64,000 nt of DNA, taken from Anseranas semipalmata. Taxonomy: Eukaryota; Chordata; Aves; Anseriformes; Anseranatidae. Position numbers and translations under genes: made by a program. The notes beneath the pieces were generated by a model that saw nothing but the letters and a program-made list of their open reading frames with translations, ran no database searches and was not told the origin of the DNA. The stretch is from the NCBI GenBank assembly GCA_013399115.1, contig VXAA01000962.1:737310-801309 (forward strand), written 5' to 3'. Below, in pieces: positions 51,101 to 63,100 of the stretch (its first letter is position 1; the number at the start of each line of letters is the position of its first letter).

Positions 51101-52131
51101 ACAACAATTTGAAATTAAAAAGTTTCAATGTTAATTAATTCCTTTAGTAGTCCTCACAGTTAGTGAAGAAAATAAAGGTATTCATGGTTCACCACAAGTA
51201 GAGAGCAAACCGGCTCTTAATGATGACAGCAAGAGGTTTAATCTTTCCATTTTGTGTTTCTATATCACTTGATGTCTGTTGGAGCACAAGATTATATAAA
51301 GGACTTATATAACACTAACATGAATAAGTGACATAAGTAATTTGAAAGAAAAAAATGCTGTGATAATCTCAATTTTAGCATTTTAATACTAGATTGTTTA
51401 AAGAATATAGTTAAACCTACTTTTCACCAACGGGTTTTATCGTATTTCAACAAACATTCTTATTCTGATGCTAAAATCTAATCTAACTAGTACCTATAGC
51501 CTGAAAAGACTTCATTCTTTATCACTAAAAATATGACAATATTTACACAGGCCTGTATCTTATATGCATCACACAGTTTTAAGAATATAGGCTATTTGAT
51601 GAGAGAACAATTCCTTTCAGCCAATGTTTTCTCACCTTCAGTTACCAAGGGCCTGTATTTATTATCTGGAAAATACTTAGTTGTCTTTCATTTTTGAGCA
51701 CCTCTGACTATAGCATGATCTTTTTAAATTACAGTTTAAACAGGGAATATGAAATACATCTACAACATTTGAAGGAACAGACAGAATGAAAATCGTGTTG
51801 CACCAAACAGTGAAACAAAACTTACTGTATGGTCAGAGCGATATATCTCAGACACAGTTCTGATTTTCAGCCCACCTTTGGGTTGTGACATAACCTGTAT
51901 TTTGGAATGACAGCATTACTTCATTTTGAGTAATGGGTACTTTTATGAGCAAACAAGAATGAGATCCATCAAACCCCACAATTACTCTTTCTAAGCTACA
52001 GCCATGGATTTAGTTCCTCTAGACTAACGGTGACTGTGTCTCTTCTCACAGAAGCAGCCTGGTGGGAACCTCATGTCTTCTTCAGAACTAAAATGTCCTT
52101 CACTAAGAAATTCCTTTCCTGAGCTTATACC
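48158..52131. other. Unique AT-rich DNA, no gene seen
   Basis: There is no supported gene. T runs occur near 48737-48746 and at about 49611-49627. Open frames are under 100 codons and lack motifs. Confidence 0.55.
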
Positions 52132-52169
52132 TTTATTTGTTTATTTATTTATTTGTTTATTTATTTATT
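52132..52169. repeat. (TTTA)n / TTTG simple repeat
   Basis: Tetranucleotide TTTA units with two TTTG variants over about 38 bases. Confidence 0.88.
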
Positions 52170-53677
52170 GTCAGTTTGTTCTTTAAGAATCTAAGTATGT
52201 AGGGAACCTTGGGAAGGGGGTAATGGTGACAGAGAAGGGAGATAAGTAACTATAGGATCATGAGAGCAACAGAATTGGTGCAGTTGTCTACCATACCAAG
52301 ACTTTATGTCCCATGGACCAAGAAAGGTACTAGAAACCTAGTCTGCACAGTCTGCACCTGTCACTATCTGACAGGTTTGGACCTAAAGAACAGTGATGTC
52401 CATGCATCCTAACAGAGAAAGACTGGAGTCAAATAGGAATCAGCAGCAAGGGCTGTACACACAGGACAGGTGTCCCAAGAAGGCATAAAGGCAGGCTGTA
52501 AAAAGGTCTTTGTTGTGGTTCCCAGTGTTTTCAGGAACTCTCAGAACAAAAAGAGGTAAACTGTGTAATTCCAATGTCATTTTGAAAGAGCAGGGACTTC
52601 TACAGCATTCTCTGTTAGGCTGCAAAATCACCTGAATTGTATGCACACTCTCCTAAGCAGAAACCTGACATGGGGACCTTTCAAACTCTCTATTGCAAGT
52701 GTTCGAAACTAAGTCTTCCAGTATGCTATTACGGTATGTTTAAAAGAAGTCCTTTGGTTCAAAAATATCCCCAATATCCTTCCCATTCAGAGAAGTTTAA
52801 TAGAGCTTGCCAAGGCTTAAAAACCATCTAAAAGTAAAAGGTGCCTTTAAAGATATACAGTTTTTCTGTCTGGGTACATCCTTTGTCCAATAAATAATAC
52901 AAAGGATCACATGTAATCAATATGTCCTGGAAGAGACTGTTACTTGCCTGTTATTAAAGCTGGTTTGCATTTTATCTTGGAATTCAGTAACAGAATATTC
53001 TCTCTAAAATTAAATTTCTTACAGTGTGTATATGAAATAGTGATTTAAGATTAATATGAATTTCTCCATGATCATCAGCTGTATTTTAAATAGGCCCTTT
53101 AAGAAATATGTGGCTTGTTGTCAGAACATTTTGTTTTCCTGAAGTATAAGAAGGGAATGATAGAGACACGTCAAACATGTTACACAGAGCAGTGTAATTA
53201 AATAATTAAAAAAATAAAAGTTCAATGAAAAGAGGAAAGAAGAAAAAAATTATTGTGATATAAATTCCTTTTTTTTTTTTTTTAAATGTGGATTTGTTCT
53301 TGTAAGAAAAAATTCTGAAAATGGTAATTTCTTTTATTTTTGTTAACCTGTTCTGAAAAATTATTTAAGTTAATGGTTAAGTTAGTAGGTAACTATTCTG
53401 AATAACTTAGAAAACTAAGACTTAAGTTTTGAAAAGTGGCATAATAAGCTATTCAGGATAAAATTTTTCTATTTTAACACATTCCCCCAAGGCTTTTACC
53501 CTTTTTATTTTACTTTTCTGCCAAATCAGTTTATAAAGAACATGCAAAATGGTTGACTGACCTGAATCTGTAATTTCCAGTGACAATTTTTGGACTCAAA
53601 GATAAGTTTTCATCTCCTATCCATACAGATTTCATTCAATTCTCATGTGCTATAAGGTATAGCTGACAGCTTTTTTT

Positions 53678-53681
<4 letters not shown>
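52170..53681. other. Unique AT-rich DNA, no gene seen
   Basis: There is no supported gene. A T run lies at about 53269-53283. Confidence 0.55.
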
Positions 53682-53730
<49 letters not shown>

Positions 53731-53732
53731 TG
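53682..53732. repeat. (TG)n microsatellite after a T run
   Basis: About 51 bases of TG dinucleotides with one TTTG interruption, directly after a run of T at 53671-53681. It is likely to be length-polymorphic. Confidence 0.96.
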
Positions 53733-55846
53733 TTTTATTGGGAAAGAAGTAGTGGGCAGATAGATTTAATTTTTAAAGGAAGTGAACAGTAATTTTTTAA
53801 TACATGACAAGGCATCATTGGCTTGTTTGCTTTAGCTTGTATTTTACAGATCCTTACATAGTAACTTGTACTTTCATTTTAATGTGGAAAATGTCATGGA
53901 GGCAAGAAATGTCTCTTCAAAAGTTGATGTATGAAGTCTCAAGGAAAAACTGCCTGGCAGTTTACAGCAATCTGAGATGAGACTGATGTAGTGTTGCTCT
54001 CAGTATTTCCTCTTTCCTCCCCATATGTTGCCTTTCCCTCCATTTGTAATCAGAACATCAAAGTAGTGTAGAAATTTTATTTTATGAAAAAAAAAATATA
54101 TATATATATATAAATATTTTGGAGGTATTTTTGGCTGGATAGCTTGAACCAGCTCACCTTCTGAACACATGGCAGAGAGGACAGGATTTTATCATACATT
54201 TCTGAGAATAACATTTTATCTGCTGGGAAACAGCATCCAAAAGTTAGTCAGCTGCAACATTTTTTTGAGCACAGTATGCTAAACTTCTCTTAGTAGTGCA
54301 CACATATGAGCTCAAAATTACAGAGGAAGCTTGCTGTGCCTAAACTTTGTGTGAGAAGTATACTACAAAATCAATTCCATTCAATGTTCTTGCAGTCATA
54401 AGAGTCGTGACATCATCAGGACACGTGTCCCTTCCCTGCAGTTTCTGAAAACAAAGAAAGATGGAAGTACGTTCTTATACTCATTCTGTATAGCACAGTT
54501 CATGCATTCTAATGTTACAACTATCATACAAAAGTATGAGAAGTTTTTAAACTGGATTCATATTTAAAACATTCATAGCAGTATTGTGAATGTTCTCTAA
54601 ATAATATTTCCTAAAACTAAAATAGACTATCAGATACTATTTTTTTCTAATGTGTTATAATCAACTTTCTTTTGGATAATGAAAGTCTAAGAGTAATATT
54701 CGCTGAATGTAAGCTTAATTTTTGTAAATATTTTGCAAATATTTTGTATATTTACACTTAAAATTAATATCTATTAAAATTCAAATTATCCTGATTTTTG
54801 TCTCACCTCAACATACATTTATATCATATTATTTCAAATAAGCCATTCACATTTTAATTCCCTTTAGAAAATAAATGCCCTGCTAACACAAAATTATTTC
54901 TTTAAGAAATTCTAGTGTTTATGTATTGAAAATTATTTTAAATTCAGAAAGTTTTTAGTATTCTCCACCACAAAGATTTAGACATGGAGAGATCAAAAAA
55001 ATGTACATACGTCACTCTTATGAGATATTTTACCACCTAAAATGGTTAAAATTTTTTCTTAGCTATTCCTCATCTAGCTATGCTTGCATTGTTTCTTATA
55101 ATAACAGGAATACCTAAACAATATTTTAAAAGGAAATTTGTAAAAAAAACACCTGTGGAGAAAATGTTATAAAAAAAGATGTATTTATTTTTTAATCTTG
55201 CAAACAAGCATATTGACAATATTCTTCTTGTTTTTTATTGTTTGATTTTGGAACACTCAATGTATTTGATGTATTAATAAAATAAAAAATCAAACAAATT
55301 GTTTTATTATATGTAGCATTAAGAAAAAACAGTACAAATTAGTTAGAAACATGACAAATAAATTAATTTTGAATTTGACGTTTCAACACTGTTTGAACTT
55401 GTTCCTTACTTTTCTTTTGAAATTCAGTTACAAGAAAATTGATCTGAATTGATCTAATACATTGAGCAATCTCCAACAGGTCTTTATTAGAGTATTGTCT
55501 TCACCCATATTTTGTACTTCTTTTGGCACGCTTCAGCTAGATTCCTGACCTCCTCCTGAATTTCTCACAGAAAGAAACAAGTTAATTGGCTAACCTTCCT
55601 ACTTGTAGCCTTAGCAGGTTTTCCGTGCTTTTCACTTTACTACCTTTTCCCAGTCCCTTTCTGCCTGACTGGCTCATGTACTGCCGTCAGACAAGATGTG
55701 ATTCAGTATCTGATGCTTCTTGTGAATTCCTGCCATGCTGCAGCATTGATACCCTATGAACAAGTTTCTTGAATATCAAATATAAGACTTTTTTATTGGC
55801 TACTTCTGGTAACCCCAGACCTCTTCATGCTTACAGCCTTGCTGAC
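53733..55846. other. Unique AT-rich DNA, no gene seen
   Basis: There is no supported gene. A short A run followed by (AT)n lies at about 54087-54111. The sequence is especially AT-rich from about 54550 to 55400. Confidence 0.55.
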
Positions 55847-55936
55847 AAAAAAAAAAAAAAAANTGTTAAACCTCAAAGTTCTCTTTAATTTATAATCTTC
55901 CAGTACGACAAAAAAAAAAAAAAAAAAAAAAAAAAA
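55847..55936. repeat. Two poly-A tracts with one undetermined base
   Basis: A run of A at 55847-55862 is followed by a single N at 55863. After about 46 bases of unique sequence, a second run of 27 A begins at 55910. The N at the end of the first run suggests that base calling failed in the homopolymer. Confidence 0.9.
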
Positions 55937-56313
55937 GCCCAAATCATTCTTTTCAAATAATGAATTTATTGGTTTCCTTCGGTTTTCAGTCTTGCAAACT
56001 GCTGATGTCTATTAATTTGATAGATATGTTTGTGGAAAATTTTGATTTTTTTTTTTCCAGAAAGAGTTCTGATCACATGTAGAAGATAAAAATTTGCAAT
56101 TAGAATGTATGGGGGTCATAATGGAGTCCTCCTTGGATCCTCCTTGGAAGAAGGAATTCATTACATGGAAAAAAGGCGTGGCCTCTAAAAAGGTGTAAAG
56201 GTTTTAACAAGAGCAGGAAGATTAAACCTCCCAAGACAAAAATGGGCTACATTTTTTTCTGAGGAGATATGAAATAAAAGACAGAAAAATTACAATGTTT
56301 ATGGTCTTTTCTT

Positions 56314-56355
<42 letters not shown>

Positions 56356-57950
56356 TAGAAGAAAATCATAATTTATTCTGCAAACCACTTATATAAAGTT
56401 GCTGCCATTATGTTAATGAATGGCAAGTGTATAAACACATTAATTTACTGAATGTGTCAATCTTCATGTTTCACCAAAAAGACCTCGTATTTCCTATACA
56501 TTTTGGAAACAATAAATTCACAATACCATGTGCACTCACCTTTACTCCATAGTATGTTTATGAATTCCATAATTCAAGACTGAACTGAATTAAGTGGTGA
56601 CTTAATTCAAAGATGAGCTTAGAAAAGACAATGCCTCCAGAAATAAGCCTGAATTCAGCTAGACAGCTCTGAACAACACCAAAGAAAATCAAGGAGTCAT
56701 ATTATACTTTATTTTTAAAGTCATTTTATTTCTTCCAAACTTGATGCAGCCCTAAAAACAACTTCTTTTTAACCAATATTTAGTTTTCTTTTTTTGGTCA
56801 CTCTCCTTTGCCCAATAACTCCACTTTCTTGTTCTTTCCCTCCATTAAGATTACTAGCATATGTGATAACTACTGGTTTGTCTGATAACATATAAAAAGG
56901 TATTTCTTTTTTTTTTTTTTTCTCAGTAACATCAGGTGAGCTAATAAGAGGTACTACTTTCCTCTACAAATTTGGTTGTATTCAACTGTAATGACAAAAA
57001 TATGCAGCTGCAGAGGAAGACAGAAAGACTTGCACTGAATTTTTTAACATATTATATATATTTGTAACATTCTTCTGATTACTACAGTTAAAATTAACTC
57101 TTCTGTGCAGTAAAAGTTACATAATTCAAATGCCGGGGTGATTCTGTATGGTACAACGACCATCTGAGGTCTGTAATATTATGGAAATCTACGCAATTAA
57201 TGTTTTTTAAGGGTGCACTGGATTTAAAATCACCTTCATTAATATCCCACAGCGCCTACTGAAAACTGTTTCATTCTAACTGACTTTCATGTTTTGTAAG
57301 TATGATTAATATTTCTGCCCACTAGAAAGATTTCTCATAACCATTCATTGCAATAAGTTTGAAATGCAAAGATTCAGTTATACAGGAAGGCAGGATGAAG
57401 AATTTCACCATACCAGTAAATACTTTCAGATCATGGATTTTGAATATTGAAGTGATATATAGATCAGTTTGGGCAGTGGAACATGTTATGTTGTTTCCAG
57501 GTAGAACTGGCTATTCACTTATAGTGGCTCCTGTTTCTTGCGGCCAAACTACGTAGACAAATGTATCAATGGTAGTAGTGCATAAAGCCATCTACTAAAA
57601 CATCAACTACTAAAAGGAGAGAACTGAAGGCTGTCCAGACCATGCATGTAGTGTTGAAAATAGCTTTATTGGATTTCAGAGCTTTGAAAAATACTAAGGA
57701 AACCTCTTCGTTCAACAGAGGATCTTGTGGCTGTTCTTCGGACAAAGCCACATTCATTCATGAGAAGCAACCTTGAGTAAAAGCAAATAAGGCCTGTGGA
57801 ATATCATGCATACCTGGTAGTTAAGAAACCTTACTTTCCTGCTTCAAAGTTTAAAATAATGCTAATGAAAAAACAGTATAAGGTAATTTTTTTCTCCTTT
57901 TACATAGGTATATGTACTAGGATTCCTCTCAGTTTTGTCCTATGCTTAGC
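55937..57950. other. AT-rich DNA, no gene seen
   Basis: It includes a 40-base poly-T (56315-56354, listed separately) and shorter T runs near 56048-56058 and 56907-56921. There is no supported gene. Confidence 0.55.
56315..56354. repeat. Poly-T tract (40 T)
   Basis: An uninterrupted run of 40 T, the longest fully called homopolymer in the window. No retrocopy body is recognisable next to it. Its length may be affected by sequencing error. Confidence 0.93.
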
Positions 57951-58001
57951 TTTTTTTTTTTTTTTTTTTTTTTTTNNNNNNNNTTTTTTTTTTTTTTTTT
58001 T
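57951..58001. other. Poly-T tract containing an 8-N assembly gap
   Basis: T at 57951-57975, eight N at 57976-57983, then T to 58001. The true length and content are unknown. Any open frame spanning this point (such as 57796-58086 on the plus strand) is meaningless. Confidence 0.97.
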
Positions 58002-59142
58002 GTGGTGTGGAGGAAATACAGAGCTTAGGGGAATTTGTCTCAATTATTGTCACTTAAGTGTTAAGGTATTTTTAATTTCACAGTAATTTTACTATTATTT
58101 ATGTTAGATGAGTTTCCCAGAGTCTACAGTTATTCTTTCCCCCAAAATGTCCACTATGTCACTAAAATTGGAAATTGCAATCCTCTTAGTTTTAACTGTA
58201 GGTATTATGAGATAAGATGGCAACTTGCCAACTGTTGTCAGACTAAGTCTCTGTTTTTACAGAAACTTCAAAGCAAATATTTGCTACTGGCGAAGTACTG
58301 TGTTTGTCTCATAACAAATATTCAGGGCCTTACACCAAGTATAGTGGAGTACTATATAAGGTAATTCTGTTGCTGTGTTTTACTGATAACCCAGCTGCCA
58401 TGGTTTCTGGATGAACATCAAAACTCTTCAAAATTCCGCATTGTTTTGTCATTGTTTTGGTTTGACAGCTGGTATAGTGTCTGTACCAGGTTGAAAGAGT
58501 CCGCTTTCCAGAATTCCAGATATATTCTACACTCTTATCTGAAAGAAAGCTGCTTCTCTGCTGTATGGATATGAAACAGTTCAGACGGGAATGCTCAGGA
58601 AATGTGGGTGACTCCAGGGAGTCGTGACTCCTTAGAGAGGATACTTCTCCTCACACATTTATGCAGACATTAAGCATGCAGAAAGCTGAACATCATCAAA
58701 ACAGGTAGTGCCAAATCGGCTTGAAGCCACTGCCAGAGCTTCTTGCCAGCACTAGCATTTTCAGTGCATCTCTGTACTCTGGCATGTTTAACAAGGTTTG
58801 AAAACAACTACAATGGTTCCTTGTTCCAAACAATTTTGAAATACTTTGGCTTAGAAGGCATGATAGCTTCAAATAACTTCTTGATTTTTCATAGTAGTTG
58901 GCCCCTTGCAACAACTATGGGTACAGAGGTCTTTATTCTGCTAAATGAAAATAGCAGAAGAGAAAACGCAAAGACAATATTCCTTTTTTTTTCTCTTTTT
59001 TCTTTTTTTCTTAAGTCCAGTCCTATAGCTCTCATATATTGTAGAAGCCCCAAAACATGCTCTGCTCTCAACTTTTTCAAGGGGCATTGGTTTGTATTAC
59101 CTCACTAGACACTTGCTGAGTGTTTGATTTCATGGAGACCTC
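58002..59142. other. Unique AT-rich DNA, no gene seen
   Basis: There is no supported gene. A 121-codon frame (58743-59108) and an opposing 63-codon frame overlap, and both cross a T-rich run near 58980-59010. This argues against coding. Confidence 0.55.
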
Positions 59143-59430
59143 ATATCATAGAATCATAGAAAATCCTAAGTTGAAAGGGACCCAGAAGCATCATCAAGTC
59201 CAACTCCTGGCTCCACACAGGACCACCCAAAAGTCAAACCATATGTCTGAGAGCTTTGTCCAAATGTTTCCTGAACTCCAGCAGGCTTTGTGCTGTGAAC
59301 ACTTCCTAGGGGAGCCTGTTCCAGTGTCCAACCACCCTCTTGGTGAAGAGCCTTTTCCTAGTACCCAATCTGAACCTCCAGTGATGCAGTTTCATGCCAT
59401 TCCCTCAGGTCCTATTGCTGGTCACCTTGT
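59143..59430 (-). mobile_element. CR1 LINE 3' end (minus), partner of an inverted pair
   Basis: A minus-strand CR1 3' end. The tail TCATAGAATCATAGAAAATC at about 59147-59166 is followed by AGTTGAAAGGGACCCAGAAG and TCAAGTCCAACTCCTGGCTC. Reverse-complemented coding remnants continue (GAGCCTGTTCCAGTGTCCAA, TGGTGAAGAGCCTTTTCCTA) up to about 59430. There is no intact frame. It is close in type to the plus-strand copy that starts about 275 bases further on, and the two face each other head to head. Confidence 0.92.
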
Positions 59431-59705
59431 AGGTCACCTAGTCAAACTTAAAACCATCTCCAGCCACACATCAGTGTCTCCACTGTGTTGTCCCATTACT
59501 TTTGTCATTGAAGAGTTGTAGCGACCTTTCTTTTCCAGGAGAAAGGTTACTCCCCATATACTGTCATATGGGGAAACATATCATGTTTCCTCGTTTTACT
59601 ATTTTATAAAAATCCCAATAATGTTTTAACTGTATCTTGTAGTATGGGAAATCCACCATTTACCACAAATTACAGCACCCATTAACTCATCTGGCATAAT
59701 TGTAG
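59431..59705. other. Spacer between two inverted CR1 copies
   Basis: About 275 bases that I could not assign. They may be unique DNA or a diverged part of one of the two CR1 copies. No gene is seen. Confidence 0.5.
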
Positions 59706-60168
59706 TTTCAAGGAGGGCTACAAAGATGGTGAAGGCTATAGAGGGCAAGACGTATGAGGAGTGGCTGAGGCCACTTGGTTTGTTCTGCCCAGAGAAGAGG
59801 AGACTGAGGGGAGGCCTCATGGCGGCCTGCAGCTCCCTCATGAGGGGAGCGGAGGGGCAGGCGCTGATCTCTGCTCTCTGGTGACAGCGACAGGACCCGA
59901 GGGAACGGCATGGAGGTGTGACAGGGGAGGTTCAGGCTGGATGTTAAGAGAAGGTTCTTCCCTGAGAGGGTGGTCGGGCACTGGAACAGGCTCCCCAGGG
60001 AATTGGTCACAGCAGCAAGCCTGTCAGAGTTCAAGAAGTGCTTGGACAATGCTGTCAGACACATGGTCTGATTTTTGTGTGGTCCTGTGCAGACCCAGGA
60101 GTTGGACTCGGTGATCCTTGTGGATCCCTTTCAACTTGGGATATTCTACGATTTTATGATTCTAAGTT
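59706..60168 (+). mobile_element. CR1 LINE 3' end (plus), partner of an inverted pair
   Basis: A plus-strand CR1 remnant that begins inside the ORF2 C-terminal region (TACAAAGATGGTGAAGGC) and runs through GAGAAGAGGAGACTGAGGGG, GACAGGACCCGAGGGAACGG and GGTCGGGCACTGGAACAGGC. It continues to the 3' UTR (CCCAGGAGTTGGACTCGGTG) and a tail of the form ATTCTACGATTTTATGATTC ending near 60168. The ORF2 frame is disrupted, so open frames here (117-118 codons) are remnants or antisense shadows. Confidence 0.94.
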
Positions 60169-63100
60169 TTACTGAAAAAATAATATACACTTTTTGATAA
60201 AATCCCAATGGTTCTCTTTGAAATCTCTGTACCTCTGTTGCTGAAAAATGTAACTTCATTTATTAAAATAATTGGCTGTGTAGTATACTCTGTTTTACTG
60301 TTGATAATTCTGTTTCACTTTGATCCTCCCGTATCTCTTGTGTGATTTTACAACATTGGTTATTTGGATTAGCATTTTCCAATTTCAACTGGTCCATTGG
60401 AAAGTGTACTAAGGAATGGTACCTGAGTTACTTAGAGTATCTTATTACCTGATGACCCATATTGTGTGCATCACATGCTAGGGAAGGAAATCACACTAAA
60501 CCCCACATTCTTATCACATTAAAAAATAATAATATCATAATGTATGTGAAGATACACTTGTTTATGCACAACCCTCCACAGAATATAATGGACAAACAGC
60601 TTGCAAACTGCAACCTTCTTTTGCTACCTGAGCCATGCAGTGTTTTCTTCCAAAATTTCTTGTAACCTAGTGAGCCCAAGGCTTCAAGCAGCTATAAAAC
60701 TCAGGTCTCACATGCTGGGAAACAACATTTCCGGTATTTAGTCCTGCAGTGCATTTTATTACTCCTTACAGCTGCTACTCAAGAAAAAAAGATGTTGTAA
60801 TCCCAGTACTAGGAGCACAGAAGGATAACCTGGGGACTGGAATAAATGAATTTCTGGTCTGATTGTGCTGGAAGAAGAGTTGCTGCCTGGAGAATTTCCC
60901 AGTAGGAACACATGGAGAAACATGGTTGAGTAACTTCTGACAGACACATAGAATAGTGCTGTTTAAAGAAAATGAAAGCTAGTTGAATGAAGGTCAAGGA
61001 CAACAACCGGTGGACAGGAAAAGTTTGTCTAATGTACTCATTCTGTAATGACCTGACCCCAAACTTGATCTGAAAAAATGTCGGCGTACAACACACGGTC
61101 CACAATGGTACTGTGAGGCACATGAAGACACTCTGCACTCTGGGCCAACATTGAAACCTGGGGTCTAACACAATAAAGTGAACAAGGGACCACATTCTGG
61201 GGACAGTGTGTTGATTTTTCATACCTCCCTTCCCTGGCTATTGGCTGCACTTATCGTAGCAACCTACTGTATCACAACTTTTTCCTTAGTAGCTCAGAGA
61301 AAACCTGGCAAAGAAAAAAAAAATCTATTACTGCTTCTGGAGAAAATAAACAAAAAATTTTCCTTAGAAGAAATCTGTACCCAACCATGTATGCACAAAC
61401 CCAGTGCTTTTACCATCACTGGCATCTTGCAGACCTCGTGATGCTACAACGAAAATAGGCCAGGTGGAATGCAAAATGCTGCCAGAGGTGCAACATGCCA
61501 GAATGACAGATCACACCTTTCCACCACACTACAGAGACCAATGCAATAGCCAAAATTAATCTCTCAGGCGTAAAAATTTCCATTTCGATATACAAAGATT
61601 CATCTCAGCCACAGGCCACACAATGGACCTGGTACTGAGTAGGAAGTACCAGCTGCCCACCTTGTTAGTATTCCCATTGTCCAGTAAGCATCTGACCTCC
61701 AATCATAACAGCAGCCAGATGTTAATATCCAGGCTTGTCTTGTGCTCTCTCAGAGGAGACTCTTACGGTTCACACAGCAAGAACAGAACAAATGAAGTAA
61801 GAAGCAATGGACAAAATGATCTCAGAACACATGGTAGCCACAGTAAGATAAAGTTTCCAGAATATCCATTTTCCACAGTAACTGCTGGTGCAAAGACATA
61901 GCAAGGTATACAACTGCACAACTGTAGAACTGTAGAACAACAAAGAGACTTTCATCATGTGATTGCAATGGTTGTCATCATTAACTTGAGTGGAAATGTA
62001 TGCAATTTAACAACGACCAGTTCAGCCCACTGGCTTGATTTAAAACACAAAAGAGAACTGAAGTGTAAACATATTCCACAACAATCATAGTCTATTTCTC
62101 ATCCTAGTTTCCAATGGCTTTTAACAACATCAAAAGAATTTATAAGCAACTTTGTCTCCAAGCCAAAGCTCAGGAACCACTTGGTATAGATTTTCAGTTC
62201 TAAATTTCCTTAAGTTTGGTCATTTCTTGAAATACTCCCTATAGAACACATTTCATACATTTAGCACTGTATATTTCCCTTTCACACTCAAACTAAAAAT
62301 AAATGAATAAGCAAATAAATCATCCAGGACAGGATTCATTTCTCAAGTATATCCTCAGCTAGAATACCAAGTGGTATTTTGCTCTTGGCTATATTGGAGT
62401 ATATAGCTATTATACCTACCATTGAAGATCCAGCAAACTTCATAAATGGTCAGGGTGGGGTGGAGAGAAATAATGTGTTTTCAAGTGGATTTCTGCTCAA
62501 GACAAAATATTTCCTTCTAATTCTAACATTGCATTGTGAAAGGAATATTTTCTGTTAATCACCGCTGCACTGTAGACTGAAATCATACTTATTCTCTCCA
62601 GGTCTCCATACCTGTTGTCCTTGTGTCAACCTCTCTACAACTCTGATTTTTCATGGGTCTAGATATACAGCTGGAATGGAAGCAGGGAGTCCCTGAGGAG
62701 TGAGGACATTATAGATTGGGAGGGGTTTAGAGGCACGCAGCTATTCCCTATGGCTCACTGACAAGCGTTGAAAAGGTAAAACAGCTTTAAAGGTTATAAA
62801 CTTTACCATCCACTGGAGCAATACCGGATTTTTCAGGACTGTAATTGATAGGAGAAAATAACTTTGTATTTTTAAAACAATGTAAGTCATGTTTTAGTGT
62901 CAAAAAAGCTTGTCCTAGTCGCTCTTTCTGTTGATTTCTGAATTGCTATTTCTCTCTAGTACATCCAGAATATTACTGTTTAGTAATGGAATAGCATAAG
63001 GAAGACCCTACCTGCTAATTGCTATGATCTCTGGAATCAGGGGGAAAAAAAGCGAAAAACCAAAAAGCTCAGTTTTGAACATCTACCTCATTTACTTATA

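Noticed and set aside
57796..58086. 96-codon frame across the N gap
   Set aside because: It includes a poly-phenylalanine stretch made by poly-T and undetermined residues from the gap.
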